Source: Chroococcidiopsis sp. CCMEE 29 (GTDB taxonomy: Bacteria; Cyanobacteriota; Cyanobacteriia; Cyanobacteriales; Chroococcidiopsidaceae). From it: a DNA stretch of 64,000 nucleotides. Below the pieces are notes generated by a model. The model was not told the DNA's origin. It did no database searches and saw only the letters and a list, made by a program, of their open reading frames with translations. Shown in pieces: positions 56,169 to 64,000 of the stretch. A program made the translations under genes and the position numbers. Where the stretch lies: the NCBI RefSeq assembly GCF_023558375.1, contig NZ_CP083762.1, positions 274,273 to 338,272 of the forward strand, in the 5' to 3' direction. Each line of letters begins with the position of its first letter. Positions within the stretch are counted from its first letter, which is position 1.

Positions 56169-56423
56169 ATGAGTTCTACTCTAGGGGTGCTTGAACAGGG
56201 GGTAGGAATGGTTCAGTTGCAACAGAATGTGATTACTAGGAAGAACTTAGTCTATAGCCTGATTACTGGTCTAGTTGTTGGCATAATTGCTGGGGCTCCC
56301 CTAGGCTGGATAGCTCACCAATCCTATGCCGAGCGCCGGTTGGCTGAGGTTTTGATTTGCCGGGAGAAGCACAGAAACCTGCCAGAAGCCCAACTTCAGT
56401 CGCTTTGCGGCTCGCGGTTTTGA
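56169..56423 (+). CDS. Small membrane protein
   Basis: 84 residues. One membrane span, NLVYSLITGLVVGIIAGAPLGWIAH, follows a short amphipathic start, then a charged tail. Not recognised. First of three closely spaced genes with an RHH protein and a pentapeptide protein, so probably one operon. Confidence 0.6.
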   Translation: MSSTLGVLEQGVGMVQLQQNVITRKNLVYSLITGLVVGIIAGAPLGWIAHQSYAERRLAEVLICREKHRNLPEAQLQSLCGSRF

Positions 56424-56473
56424 AGCTGGTAGGGCTAACAGTTAATTCGTTACCGATAGCACAGAGAGCAGCG

Positions 56474-56707
56474 ATGCCAAAATCACCGATGATCGGGGCT
56501 AGAGTGCCTCAACAATGGCAGCAACAAATCAACGCGATCGCTCTTGCCTCTGGTCGCAAGGAAGCCGAGGTAGTGCGGGAGGCTCTAGGTCAGTATCTAG
56601 GTAAAACCGATCCGGGTAGCGTCAAGGGAGCGATCGCTAGCCTTGAAGATCGGGTGACTGATTTGGAGCGGAAGTTAGCTGGACTAGGGCGGTTAGTTGG
56701 GGAATGA
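56474..56707 (+). CDS. Ribbon-helix-helix DNA-binding protein
   Basis: 77 residues. IGARVPQQWQQQINAIALAS plus GRKEAEVVREALGQYLGKT fits a CopG/Arc-type RHH fold, followed by a short coiled-coil tail (SLEDRVTDLERKLAGLGRLV). Likely a dimeric repressor of its own operon. The stop overlaps the next start by four bases (ATGA), showing translational coupling. Confidence 0.75.
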   Translation: MPKSPMIGARVPQQWQQQINAIALASGRKEAEVVREALGQYLGKTDPGSVKGAIASLEDRVTDLERKLAGLGRLVGE

Positions 56708-57861
56708 GAATCGACAAGCAGCGAATTTCAGCATTGCTTAAATCCTTGCCTTTGCCGCTGCTAATAGGTGTTCCCTTCCTGTTATTGCTGTTGCTCTTCT
56801 GGTCAGTACAGCAAAACAACGTCAACTCCCTGGCGCGGCAGATTACGGACTTGAAGCAACAAATTGATGCACTGCCAGCAACAGTTGTCCCCAAAGACAA
56901 GCTTGCCCTAGAGAAAGACCGAGTTAACGCACAAAATGCTATCTACGGCACGTTAGTTCAGGCGGTAGGTGGTGCGTTCTTCTTTGTAACAGCCTACTTT
57001 ACTTGGCGCAACGTCAAAGCGGCTGAAGAGAAGCAGGTTACAGAGCGATTTAGTAAAGCGATTGAGCAATTAGGAAATGACAATATTCACGTCCGCCTTG
57101 GCGGGATTTATGCGCTCGAAAGAATTGCTAATGACTCTGATAAAGACTACTGGCAAGTCATAGAAGTTTTAACTGCCTATGTTCGAGAGAAAGCACCATT
57201 TCCACCAATTAAAAAGAATGAAAGAGTACCATTTTGGTCACACAACACCGCGCCTGTTGAGGCGCAGAAGGAATACATTCCTCCCATTCCTACCGATATC
57301 CAAGCCGTCCTAACTGTTCTCTCCCGTCGTAGATATGCTTTTGAAAAAGGTGAGAAACATTCCCTTGATTTAAATAGAACTAACCTGCAAGGGGCATTCC
57401 TTTTGGGGGCTAGGCTGCAAGGGGCAGAGCTTAACGGGGCGAACCTGCAAGGGGCATTCCTTTTGGGGGCTAGGCTGCAAGGGGCAGACCTTAGAGGGGC
57501 AAACCTGCAAGGGGCATTCCTTAATGCAGTGAACCTGCAAGGGGCATTCCTTGAGGGAGCGAACCTGCAAGGGGCAGACCTTAGAGGGGCAAACCTTAGC
57601 GGGGCAAACCTTAGCAGGGCTAGGCTGCAACGGGCGACGCTTAACTTTGCTAACCTAAAAAGGGCAAACCTTGGAGACGCAAATCTTGAGGGAGCTATCC
57701 TCAAGAATGTAACAGGTCTCGATTCCGTAGTTGGACTTACCCGCGAACAAATTAGTCAAATAGACCAAGACCAAAGCAATATAGATGAAGCAATGCTTCC
57801 TGACTACTTACGAACGCCTGAATCATCCCAACCCCAGCCACCAGACCCCCAACAGACTTAA
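56704..57861 (+). CDS. Pentapeptide-repeat membrane protein
   Basis: 385 residues. TM1 near the start (LPLLIGVPFLLLLLLFWSVQ), a coiled-coil loop, TM2 (AVGGAFFFVTAYFTWRNVKA), a cytoplasmic linker with HVRLGGIYALERIANDSDKD. Then from about residue 215 some twenty pentapeptides (GANLQ, GADLR, GARLQ types) forming a right-handed beta-helix. The LGGIYALERIA block is shared by many bacterial pentapeptide membrane proteins. Function unknown. Unlike the broken copy at 54499, the array is in frame. Confidence 0.9.
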   Translation: MRIDKQRISALLKSLPLPLLIGVPFLLLLLLFWSVQQNNVNSLARQITDLKQQIDALPATVVPKDKLALEKDRVNAQNAIYGTLVQAVGGAFFFVTAYFTWRNVKAAEEKQVTERFSKAIEQLGNDNIHVRLGGIYALERIANDSDKDYWQVIEVLTAYVREKAPFPPIKKNERVPFWSHNTAPVEAQKEYIPPIPTDIQAVLTVLSRRRYAFEKGEKHSLDLNRTNLQGAFLLGARLQGAELNGANLQGAFLLGARLQGADLRGANLQGAFLNAVNLQGAFLEGANLQGADLRGANLSGANLSRARLQRATLNFANLKRANLGDANLEGAILKNVTGLDSVVGLTREQISQIDQDQSNIDEAMLPDYLRTPESSQPQPPDPQQT

Positions 57862-57946
57862 TTTTCCAGAGCAGACAGAGTGACCGCGCTTCCTTGAGGA
57901 TTGGCGGATTGATGCAAGGATTTAAAATCCACTGCCTATACTTCTC
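57862..57946. other. Junction between pentapeptide gene and IS630
   Basis: Short spacer probably containing the left end of the IS630. No matching terminal repeats could be fixed by eye. Confidence 0.3.
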
Positions 57947-59001
57947 CTAAATAGGGCATGAACAGTAGCCATACATAAAGGCTTTAGGAAAGTCAAAGGT
58001 TTGCAGATGAGTCAGCAAGTGAAACAGGAGCTTGACGGACCTAAATTTGTGGCATAGCCTAGCATACTTGCGGATAAACTGTTTGGCTTGCAACCAGATG
58101 TCTTCGACAGGATTTTGTTGGGGGGCATTGGGAGCCAGTCGAATACAGGTGATCTGCCACTCGTCTTGGGGAAGGTCTGCATTCACCTGAGCCAGGAACT
58201 GCTGCACCTTACCTGAGCGATGGTAGCTGGCTCCATCCCAAATCAGGATCAACCGAGTGGATGCGCCATAGCAGGTCTGGAGATACTCCACAAATGCAAT
58301 CGTATTGTCTTCATTGCCTGCACTGTACTCTTGCACAACGAAATTCTTGGTTAGATAATCCAGCGCTCCATAGTAGGTCTGCCGTTGCTTAGTTGATTTG
58401 ACCTCGATATCCACCCGTTGATTGCGTCGGCTCCATCCATAGCCACAGATATCTCCCCACAGCAAATGGCATTCGTCCAGAAACATTACTCGCACTTGAC
58501 CACTGGCAATCGCGGCCTGCCACTGCACCAGTAACTCCATGATTTCAGTTTTTTTTCCTCCACTTGCGTCTCATCTTTGTCCGGGTGGGCCGAGTGAGAC
58601 TTCTTCCAACTGAATCCGGCTTGCTTGAGTAAAGCGTAGTAGCTCTGATAAGAGCGATAAACGACCCCGTAGGCGTCCTCAATCTGCTGAACTACCTCTT
58701 CGAGCAGCCACGCGTCCTTTTGTGCCAACCACTGCAGAATCTCTTGCTTTTGCTGAGGGTTGAGATAGCCCTGCGTTCCCCAGTAGTTCAATTTGAGGCC
58801 TTCAACCCCATTCGCCTCGTACCGCTGACAACAAGTTGTGACAAACCCAAGCGAGACTTGCAGCACATCTCGGATTTCCCGATAGGTATGACCTCGCTGG
58901 CTCATCTGGACTGCCAGGGCACGTTTGAGTTCACGAGGGTTACGATTGCTTTGGATAAACTGTTCAAGGGTATCCATCAGGTCCTTAGCATCATCTCTCA
59001 A
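57947..59001 (-). mobile_element. IS630-family transposase in two frames
   Basis: Frame A from 59001 has the N-terminal HTH (SQRGHTYREIRDVLQVSLGF). Frame B to 57947 has VMFLDECHLLWGDICGYGWS, LILIWDGASYHRSGKVQQFL and LAPNAPQQNPVEDIWLQAKQ (D, D, E/D catalytic blocks). They overlap at GAGGAAAAAAAACTG, where a -1 slip on the A-run joins them. Both frames are otherwise clean, so the element may be active. Confidence 0.88.
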
Positions 59002-59042
59002 GGTTCCTGCTCATTCTAATGCCTGTTCAAAAACTATTTGAG

Positions 59043-59210
59043 ATGGCTATAGTTTGCAGTTGCGACTACCTCTTGATTGTTTTTTACACTCATGCAAGAA
59101 GTTGGCAGTTTCGCATAGTTGAGCCTGATGGCGGTGTTCTAGGCGACCAAAAGATTTACTACAGTGCTCTTGCGGCAACGGATGCTGCAAGAAGTTGGCT
59201 CAAAGCTTAG
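59043..59210 (+). CDS. Small hypothetical protein
   Basis: 55 residues, MAIVCSCDYLLIVFYTHARS, WQFRIVEPDGGVLGDQKIYY, SALAATDAARSWLKA. The pattern (W, P-x-G, YxSxxAAxxAARxW) resembles small cyanobacterial proteins of unknown role. Its upstream part may derive from the IS630 border, so the true N-terminus is uncertain. Confidence 0.5.
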   Translation: MAIVCSCDYLLIVFYTHARSWQFRIVEPDGGVLGDQKIYYSALAATDAARSWLKA

Positions 59211-59466
59211 AGGCGATCGCCTCACTCTTCAAACCAATGCGATCGCAGTCTTTTCATTGCCGCTTCATCATTTCTAAACCCATTTGCCGTTGTAAGAAGC
59301 GAGACTGGAATAGTCGCCTTTGCTGATGGGGAAGGTAGTGTGGGTAAGTTAATCGGACTGGGCATCGTCTTGACTGGCTACGCAGCCATTAATTTGGCGA
59401 GTCGAAGAGCGCCTATAGCGGTAGCGCACTCCATATATATGTATAAGTTTTTCACTTAGAACTAAC
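59211..59466 (+). other. Spacer with a possible gene remnant
   Basis: From about 59262 to 59459 a frame without a start codon reads FIAASSFLNPFAVVRSETGI, then GKLIGLGIVLTGYAAINLAS and ends KFFT. It contains a plausible membrane segment. I would not call it a gene. Two HIP1-type GCGATCGC sites lie at its start. Confidence 0.3.
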
Positions 59467-61005
59467 ATGGATGATGAGTGGAAGAGCTGGAGTCATTGCG
59501 CTTTTGAGAGTAAAGACCTGCTACCGCAAGCGCCAGGTATATATGTCATTGCCGATAAAGACTGTACCGTGTGGTACGTTGGGCTAAGCAAAAGCCTGAA
59601 GAACAGATGGCTTGGTACTCAACACCACCGCTACAAGCAGCTAAGACGTAGAAAGAGCAAACTGCAACTGAAGATTTACTACAAGCTTGTAGTGCCAGAG
59701 GCGTTGGAGCAGCAAGAGAAGCACTACATCGAACTCTTCAAACCAAGGCTGAATGGCAGCAAAGTTACCAAAGTGCTACCAAAGGCTTCCACAGATGGGC
59801 AGGAATTGATTCATTTGTTGAAAGTGCTAAATAACAAAACTCAACTCTTCCCCTACATCCGTTCTGTCATTATTGGTTACAGAGAAGAAGTAATAGAAAA
59901 CGCTCGCTACTACAGCGTGACAATCGCTGTCAACATTAACGATATCAGTTTTCTTTACAACAAAGCATATAGAAAGGGTCGGCGTTGGGATTTTAAAACA
60001 CGGAGCTGGAAAATATGTGAAGACATGTGCGGTCAGCCGGAGGGAAGCTATTTACCCGCCGCAGTATTAAGTTATCTACATTCCCCTTGGGCAGTACAGT
60101 TTGCTTGTCTGGATTGGCAGTTCCTGAATTATTTGGAAAATCACCCGCAGGAACTACAACGGGTGTCGTTCCTGGGTGTTGAAACTTATTGTCTCAAGGA
60201 CAATCAGACCTTTGAGCGAGCGGGCTTAAAGCTACCAGGGACGCTTGGCACGAAAAATGTAGAGATGTCTTCCGTATCTAGCATACAAAGGCTTGATAAC
60301 TGTGCTTTTGTTTTACATCATTTACCTTCCATGCAGCTGGCTACCGCACTAGCAAATCTGAGTAACTGCATGGTAGTTCACCACGTCGGCGCTGAAGATT
60401 TTAATCACTCACTTACTGAAACTTGGTCGGAGTTAGAGGAACTTATGGATGGCGAAGTAAGAAAGCTGCAAGGAATTATGGTGTATCCAGAAGAAGGTCT
60501 GGAAGTTGAAATACTAAAAGCTGAGAACGGCCGATACTTCGTTAGGGAATTAACTGCGGCTTTATTTCTTAGGAATACTTTATCCTCTAATCTAGTAACC
60601 CCTCAAGGTGAATTAAATCAACAAACTGCTAACCAATTAGTAGGGTTGATATCGGGTTATGCGAACTCATTACAAAGCATGAAATGGAAAGGTTATCGAT
60701 GGAGAGTTGAGAAAGTTTTTATTCAGTGGAGCGATGTCGATATAGAAACTTACTCCTGCCTTGTTCCACTTAGCTGTTTCTGCGACATGATTGTCGATCA
60801 ATGTAGTAAACAAGCCTGGTCTGAGGAGCAGTGGAATAAAACAGCCAGCACTAGCTACACCGAAATGCTAACCGCTGGGGATTGGAAACACTACAACATG
60901 CGAGCAGTTTGCTTGTACAAGTTTCTAGCTTTACAGAAAAATACCTTAGATCAACTCCTAGGGCACGCTCAAGTTAGCGATGGCAAGTCAACAGATAATG
61001 TTTGA
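59467..61005 (+). CDS. GIY-YIG domain protein with large unknown C-terminal region
   Basis: 512 residues. The N-terminus has a GIY-YIG nuclease domain: PGIYVIADKDCTVWYVGLSK (residues 22-41), the catalytic Arg in KNRW, and a Glu in ALEQQEKHYIELFKPRLNGS. The remaining 400 residues match nothing I know. No membrane segment. They may be a DNA- or RNA-recognition part, or a regulatory domain. Stand-alone GIY-YIG proteins are usually short, so this fusion is unusual. Confidence 0.78.
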   Translation: MDDEWKSWSHCAFESKDLLPQAPGIYVIADKDCTVWYVGLSKSLKNRWLGTQHHRYKQLRRRKSKLQLKIYYKLVVPEALEQQEKHYIELFKPRLNGSKVTKVLPKASTDGQELIHLLKVLNNKTQLFPYIRSVIIGYREEVIENARYYSVTIAVNINDISFLYNKAYRKGRRWDFKTRSWKICEDMCGQPEGSYLPAAVLSYLHSPWAVQFACLDWQFLNYLENHPQELQRVSFLGVETYCLKDNQTFERAGLKLPGTLGTKNVEMSSVSSIQRLDNCAFVLHHLPSMQLATALANLSNCMVVHHVGAEDFNHSLTETWSELEELMDGEVRKLQGIMVYPEEGLEVEILKAENGRYFVRELTAALFLRNTLSSNLVTPQGELNQQTANQLVGLISGYANSLQSMKWKGYRWRVEKVFIQWSDVDIETYSCLVPLSCFCDMIVDQCSKQAWSEEQWNKTASTSYTEMLTAGDWKHYNMRAVCLYKFLALQKNTLDQLLGHAQVSDGKSTDNV

Positions 61006-61025
61006 TTGTGGTGTGACTAGCACGC

Positions 61026-62038
61026 CTATTGGTCAACGCTGATAAGCTGAGCTGCTACCCAACCTACCGCACCTGAATTGGGGAAGCGTACTTTGTACCA
61101 ATAGTAGCCGCCGCTATCTTGACCAGAGTCTAGAACTTGAACGCGATCTCCAGGGATGCCATAGCCAATAGCTTTGTTAACAGTTCCAGGACCAGTACGG
61201 AGGTTGATTCTGCCATCGTTGGAGTGCAATGTAGCCCAGTCTCCATCTGTCTGTGCATCGATACTGACTTGACCTTGAGGCCCAGATACCGCTAAATCTT
61301 TACACTCCGCCTGTGCATTCTCCATATACTGAGGCATATAACCGTGTTTTGCCGCCCCGACCACGATGTTTGCAAAGGTTGTACTATTATGGTCTTCGGT
61401 TAGCTGAGCTATGACTTGAGCTTCACTCTGTCCCGTCCCAAGTTGATATGCCGTCAACTTAGTTAAATCATCTAGTGCTAAATCTTTTATCTTTTCTGTT
61501 GTATACCCCCAGTCATAATAAATTCTCCTTGCAGCAAGTTCCGGCGAGTTAAAGCCGTACATTCCCCGTAGGCGTTCTTGACAATCTTCTCCATAAGCGA
61601 TCGCCGCCACTTGCTCGTAAGTTGGTTCTGGGGTAGGTTTAGCAACTGGGGGTGATTTTGGTAGCGCAGCCTCAACACTTGGAGCAATAGGATCTGGAAG
61701 CTGCGTATTACTGCTTGAGGAGTGTGCGATCGCAGGGGTTGACAAAGGCTCGGCAACCATCTGACGCGAAGGTTCAGAAGAATTACTCCACATACCTCCA
61801 ATTCCCAATACCCCAATACAAGTATGCCGCCTACAACAGTGCTGACAATTGTTACTTTCGGGTGGCACTTATAGGATGTTTTATATCCATCAACACAAGC
61901 CTTGAAAAGCTTTTTAGTTTCCTCTGCCGCCTTCTGTCTTGCCGCCTCACGAGTAGCTTCTCGCTGTCGCAATCTTTCTTTTTCTCTTTCTACCTTTAAC
62001 AGAAACTCAGCTTGCTTTCTTGCTTTAGACTTAAACAT
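61026..62038 (-). pseudogene. SH3-domain protein with coiled coil and membrane anchor, frameshifted
   Basis: First frame from 62038: basic coiled coil (LLKVEREKERLRQREATREA), then a membrane segment (VTIVSTVVGGILVLG). At a GGGG run near 61828 the frame must slip by -1 to continue VLGIGGMWSNSSEPSR. The second frame holds a Pro-rich linker, a helical domain (CQERLRGMYGFNSPELAARR) and a C-terminal bacterial SH3 domain (DGRINLRTGPGTVNKAIGYG to VGWVAAQLIS, 61026). One lost G explains the break; a sequencing error or a programmed slip is possible. Confidence 0.8.
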
Positions 62039-62097
62039 AAAAATAACTGAAACCTGCTATTTATAAAGATTCCTAACGCCAGTATTGAGTGCTTGTA

Positions 62098-62277
62098 TTA
62101 AATTTCAATCGTCTCTTGTCCAGCTTGGTCTGCTGCAATCGGAATTGCCAATCGTAAAATCACGGGCAACAACTTGAAGCTTCGGTAAACAGCAGTAGCA
62201 ACCGCATATTGAGTTAAGGTTGTTTCAAACCGCAGCCAGTGTAGTGAATTATCTTTTTCCTGAATGTGTGATCGTCT
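62098..62277 (-). pseudogene. Unrecognised gene tail
   Basis: Minus-strand frame without a start reads HIQEKDNSLHWLRFETTLTQ, then YAVATAVYRSFKLLPVILRL, AIPIAADQAGQETIEI and stop. It looks protein-like, but I cannot place it. Probably the surviving 3' end of a gene. Confidence 0.4.
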
Positions 62278-62286
62278 TTAGACGTG

Positions 62287-62352
62287 CAAACATCTAGACA
62301 TCTGGACATTCAAACATCTAAATGTTTAATTATCTAAGCGTTTAGATGTCTG
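62287..62352. promoter_or_regulatory. Iteron cluster upstream of parA
   Basis: Repeated ACATCTA/TAGATGT-type words, about seven in 66 bases (for example AACATCTAGACATCTGG and CAAACATCTAAATGTTTA). The same words return after the partner gene at 63250. Arrays of this type next to parA act as partition sites (centromere) and autoregulatory operators. Confidence 0.75.
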
Positions 62353-62384
62353 GTAGCATCGCCTCAAGCATGATGAGGCTGGTG

Positions 62385-62978
62385 ATGATTATTACTGTTG
62401 CATCGTTCAAGGGTGGTGTGGGGAAAACAACCACTGCCCTCCATCTGGCCACCTACTTTCAAAATAAGGCTGCCACGCTGTTAGTCGATGGCGACTTAAA
62501 TCGGAGTGCGCTGGATTGGTCAACCCGGGGCAGCTTGCCTTTCAAAGTTGTGGATGAAAAACAAGCGGTCAAATATGCTCGGCAGTACGAGCACATTGTC
62601 ATCGACACGCCGGCTCGACCGAATACAGAAGAGCTGAAGACAATTGCTGAAGGGTGCGATTTGCTGGTCCTGCCAACCAGCCCCGATGCGCTAGCAATGG
62701 GTGCAACACTTCAGATGGTTGATTTTTTGGGAACGCTTGATACTAATTACCGCATCTTAATTACTTTAATTCCTCCCCATCCCAGTCGGGTTGGAGAAGA
62801 AGCCAAGGCTGCTATAGAACGTGCTGGGCTGCCTATTTTCAAATCAGGAATTCGACGGCTAGCTGTGTTTCAGCGGGCTGCTCTGGAAGGAATACCCGTC
62901 AATGCTGTCAAGGGAGATGCCTACTCTGGTATCGCCTGGCGCTGCTACTACGAGGTAGGGCAGGAGATTTTGCCATGA
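62385..62978 (+). CDS. ParA-family partition ATPase
   Basis: Short ParA/MinD-like ATPase of 197 residues. Deviant Walker A SFKGGVGKTTTALHLA at residues 6-21, LLVDGDLNRSALDW, Walker B-like HIVIDTPARP. No N-terminal HTH, so it is a type Ib plasmid ParA, whose DNA binding and repression come from the small partner. The ATG at 62385 with GAGG upstream gives the canonical MIITVASFKGG start; an in-frame ATG at 62346 overlaps the iterons. The ATGA overlap with the next gene shows coupling. Confidence 0.93.
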   Translation: MIITVASFKGGVGKTTTALHLATYFQNKAATLLVDGDLNRSALDWSTRGSLPFKVVDEKQAVKYARQYEHIVIDTPARPNTEELKTIAEGCDLLVLPTSPDALAMGATLQMVDFLGTLDTNYRILITLIPPHPSRVGEEAKAAIERAGLPIFKSGIRRLAVFQRAALEGIPVNAVKGDAYSGIAWRCYYEVGQEILP

Positions 62979-63259
62979 CAAAAAAGAAAGATGGCAGCCG
63001 ATTTGATCACCTTTTTAGCGCTGCTAAAACACCATTACCAACTTCAGAAACTCCTCCCCGAACTGAGGCTAGCCCTACAACCGAGCCGTTGTCGAAAAAG
63101 AGTAAAAGCTCGGACCCCGATTATATGCGAACGACTGTTTATTTACCCAAGAAGCTGCACCGGCGGCTAAAGTCGGCGGCAGTTGATGAGGAGAAAGAGA
63201 TTAGCGAAATTGTTGAAGAGTTAGTAGCAAACTGGTTGGCATCAAGAGAAAATGTCTAG
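62975..63259 (+). CDS. RHH partition partner (ParB/ParG-like)
   Basis: 94 residues. Disordered, Thr/Pro/Ser-rich N-terminal arm (residues 1-48), which in ParG-like proteins stimulates the ATPase. Then a ribbon-helix-helix fold: MRTTVYLPKKLHRRLKSAA, EEKEISEIVEELVANWLAS. It would bind the flanking TAGATGT iterons and load ParA, and repress the operon. Sequence identity with known ParB-type proteins cannot be judged here. Confidence 0.85.
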   Translation: MTKKKDGSRFDHLFSAAKTPLPTSETPPRTEASPTTEPLSKKSKSSDPDYMRTTVYLPKKLHRRLKSAAVDEEKEISEIVEELVANWLASRENV

Positions 63260-63325
63260 ATGTTTGAATGTTTAGATGTTTAAACATCTGAAAGTTTGGA
63301 TGTCTATTGGATGTCTAGATGTTGC
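63250..63325. promoter_or_regulatory. Iteron cluster downstream of the partition genes
   Basis: AATGTCTAGATGTTTGAATG, TTTAGATGTTTAAACATCTG, TTGGATGTC and ATGTCTAGATGTTGC carry at least six copies of the TAGATGT/ACATCTA word, matching the upstream cluster. It overlaps the end of the RHH gene. A second centromere-like site, so the locus has mirrored sites. Confidence 0.75.
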
Positions 63326-63375
63326 TAGCTGCTGAATGCAGTACTATAAGCCCAGCCAGTAAATCATGCTCGCCT

Positions 63376-63395
63376 CAGCCCTTCGGGGCTGTTTT
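63376..63395 (+). terminator. Rho-independent terminator of the partition operon
   Basis: Perfect 6-bp GC stem CAGCCC/GGGCTG with the stable TTCG loop, followed by TTTT. Confidence 0.85.
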
Positions 63396-63618
63396 ATGTT
63401 GGGACGGCGAGCGATCGCACTCTAGAAAACAGCTGGGAGTAGTATAAATGTACTTGTGCTAATCAGTGGCCACTCTCTTATGCAGTTAGCTCCGGCTGCA
63501 CAAGAAAACCCCGACAGCTAACGCTGGGTCGGGGCAGTACCCTCAAGGGGGTGTGTCTCTGCCGTCTATGACGGTTTACCCTTACTAGGATGACCTCTAG
63601 AAAGCAGTGGCGGCAACG
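63396..63618. other. Structured non-coding region
   Basis: About 220 bases with no gene. CCCCGAC/GTCGGGG at 63509-63534 makes a strong 7-bp stem with an inner AGC/GCT pair, preceded by TGCAG/CTGCA (63481-63500) and followed by CCCTCAAGGGGG. Several hairpins in a row suggest an RNA or attenuator rather than plain spacer, on either strand. Confidence 0.45.
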
Positions 63619-63942
63619 CTAGGCTGCTTTCAACCACTGCTCGTGCCAGTAATGACCGTCATCCTTACCCACCATCCAGGGACAGTCGGGATTGTCTACC
63701 CATAGCGGCAAATACCACCATCCCTCCGGCTCGTATCCTGTGGGATTGTAGATCGCGCCGATAATAGCAACACGACCATACCGCATGCCCTCCTCGCTTT
63801 TCCAAGGAGCGATCGCCTCTTGTCCAATGTGAAATCGGGGACGTGGGAGGTTTGGTAGCTCAAATGAGGATGCAGACCTTGTTGGAGGTAAAACAGCAAC
63901 AGCTCCTGCACAACCGAGTAAAAACTGGCGGCGGGTTCTCAT
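63619..63942 (-). CDS. Small Tat-exported protein
   Basis: 107 residues. Starts MRTRRQFLLGCAGAVAVLPP, a twin-arginine signal with a Cys in the hydrophobic core, possibly lipid-modified. The mature part PRFHIGQEAIAPWKSEEGMR to CPWMVGKDDGHYWHEQWLKA is Trp-rich and compact, not assigned. GGGAGG precedes the ATG at 63942, which is preferred to an earlier in-frame start at 63972. Confidence 0.7.
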   Translation of the reverse strand: MRTRRQFLLGCAGAVAVLPPTRSASSFELPNLPRPRFHIGQEAIAPWKSEEGMRYGRVAIIGAIYNPTGYEPEGWWYLPLWVDNPDCPWMVGKDDGHYWHEQWLKAA

Positions 63943-64000
63943 TCTGCTACCTCCCTTGCTACTCCTTGGCAAGCTACAAGTTCAAACCGTTTGCTTTCAG

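Noticed and set aside
57177-57704. Minus-strand RFAPLRFAP-type open frames
   Set aside because: Antisense shadow of the intact pentapeptide array of the gene at 56704.
62287-63325. CRISPR-like repeats around parA
   Set aside because: Words of about 7 bp with irregular spacing and both orientations fit partition iterons, not repeats and spacers.

Overview
The window looks like accessory DNA, probably plasmid-borne, from a cyanobacterium. The evidence is frequent GCGATCGC (HIP1-type) octamers, insertion sequences of types common in cyanobacteria, a plastoquinol-type alternative oxidase, a ScyD/ScyE-like protein and a ParA/ribbon-helix-helix partition locus near the right end. The genus cannot be named from the sequence alone.

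Layout. (1) 1-13.4 kb holds small redox and detoxification enzymes: SDRs, a GMC oxidoreductase, a ScyD/E-like beta-propeller, a cupin, a thioredoxin-reductase-like flavoprotein, two alpha/beta hydrolases and an alternative oxidase. Decayed copies of SDR, BBE, zinc-dehydrogenase and peptidoglycan-binding genes, short duplications and IS1/IS6 remnants lie between them. (2) 13.5-18.1 kb holds IS630, IS1 and IS110 pieces, a methyltransferase and an AhpD-like gene behind two palindromic operator candidates. (3) 18.3-25.3 kb, all on the minus strand, is the most interesting block: an AraC regulator, an MFS exporter, a MATE exporter, an aromatic-amino-acid-type PLP decarboxylase, a heme-oxygenase-like putative diiron enzyme and a 61-residue peptide with an ideal ribosome binding site. 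It reads as a compact unrecognised biosynthesis and export locus. (4) 25.3-42.3 kb is an insertion-sequence graveyard (IS630, ISAs1, IS4, IS1, IS110, IS5, IS1595, IS6, IS701) with isolated genes inside it: trpF, a TmrB-like kinase, a GNAT, an IS6-bracketed serine hydrolase, a linker-rich protein and a truncated tyrosine recombinase. (5) 42.6-46.7 kb is an intact module: a Tat-exported beta-propeller, a DUF305 protein and an OmpR/histidine-kinase pair. (6) 46.9-51.2 kb has a broken PAP2 gene, a recD2 helicase split by one frameshift and a membrane protein. (7) 51.2-59.2 kb has IS982 and a nested ISKra4-in-IS1 insertion (both IS982 and ISKra4 have visible target duplications) that disrupted a small RHH gene, then two pentapeptide-repeat genes and an IS630. 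(8) 59.4-64 kb has a GIY-YIG fusion protein, a frameshifted SH3 protein, parA plus an RHH partner between mirrored iteron clusters, a terminator and a small Tat-exported protein.

Many genes are split by single-base frameshifts or stops, and many IS copies are cut by others. This fits an old accessory replicon under relaxed selection, although assembly errors cannot be excluded for the single-indel cases (recD2, SH3 protein, PAP2).
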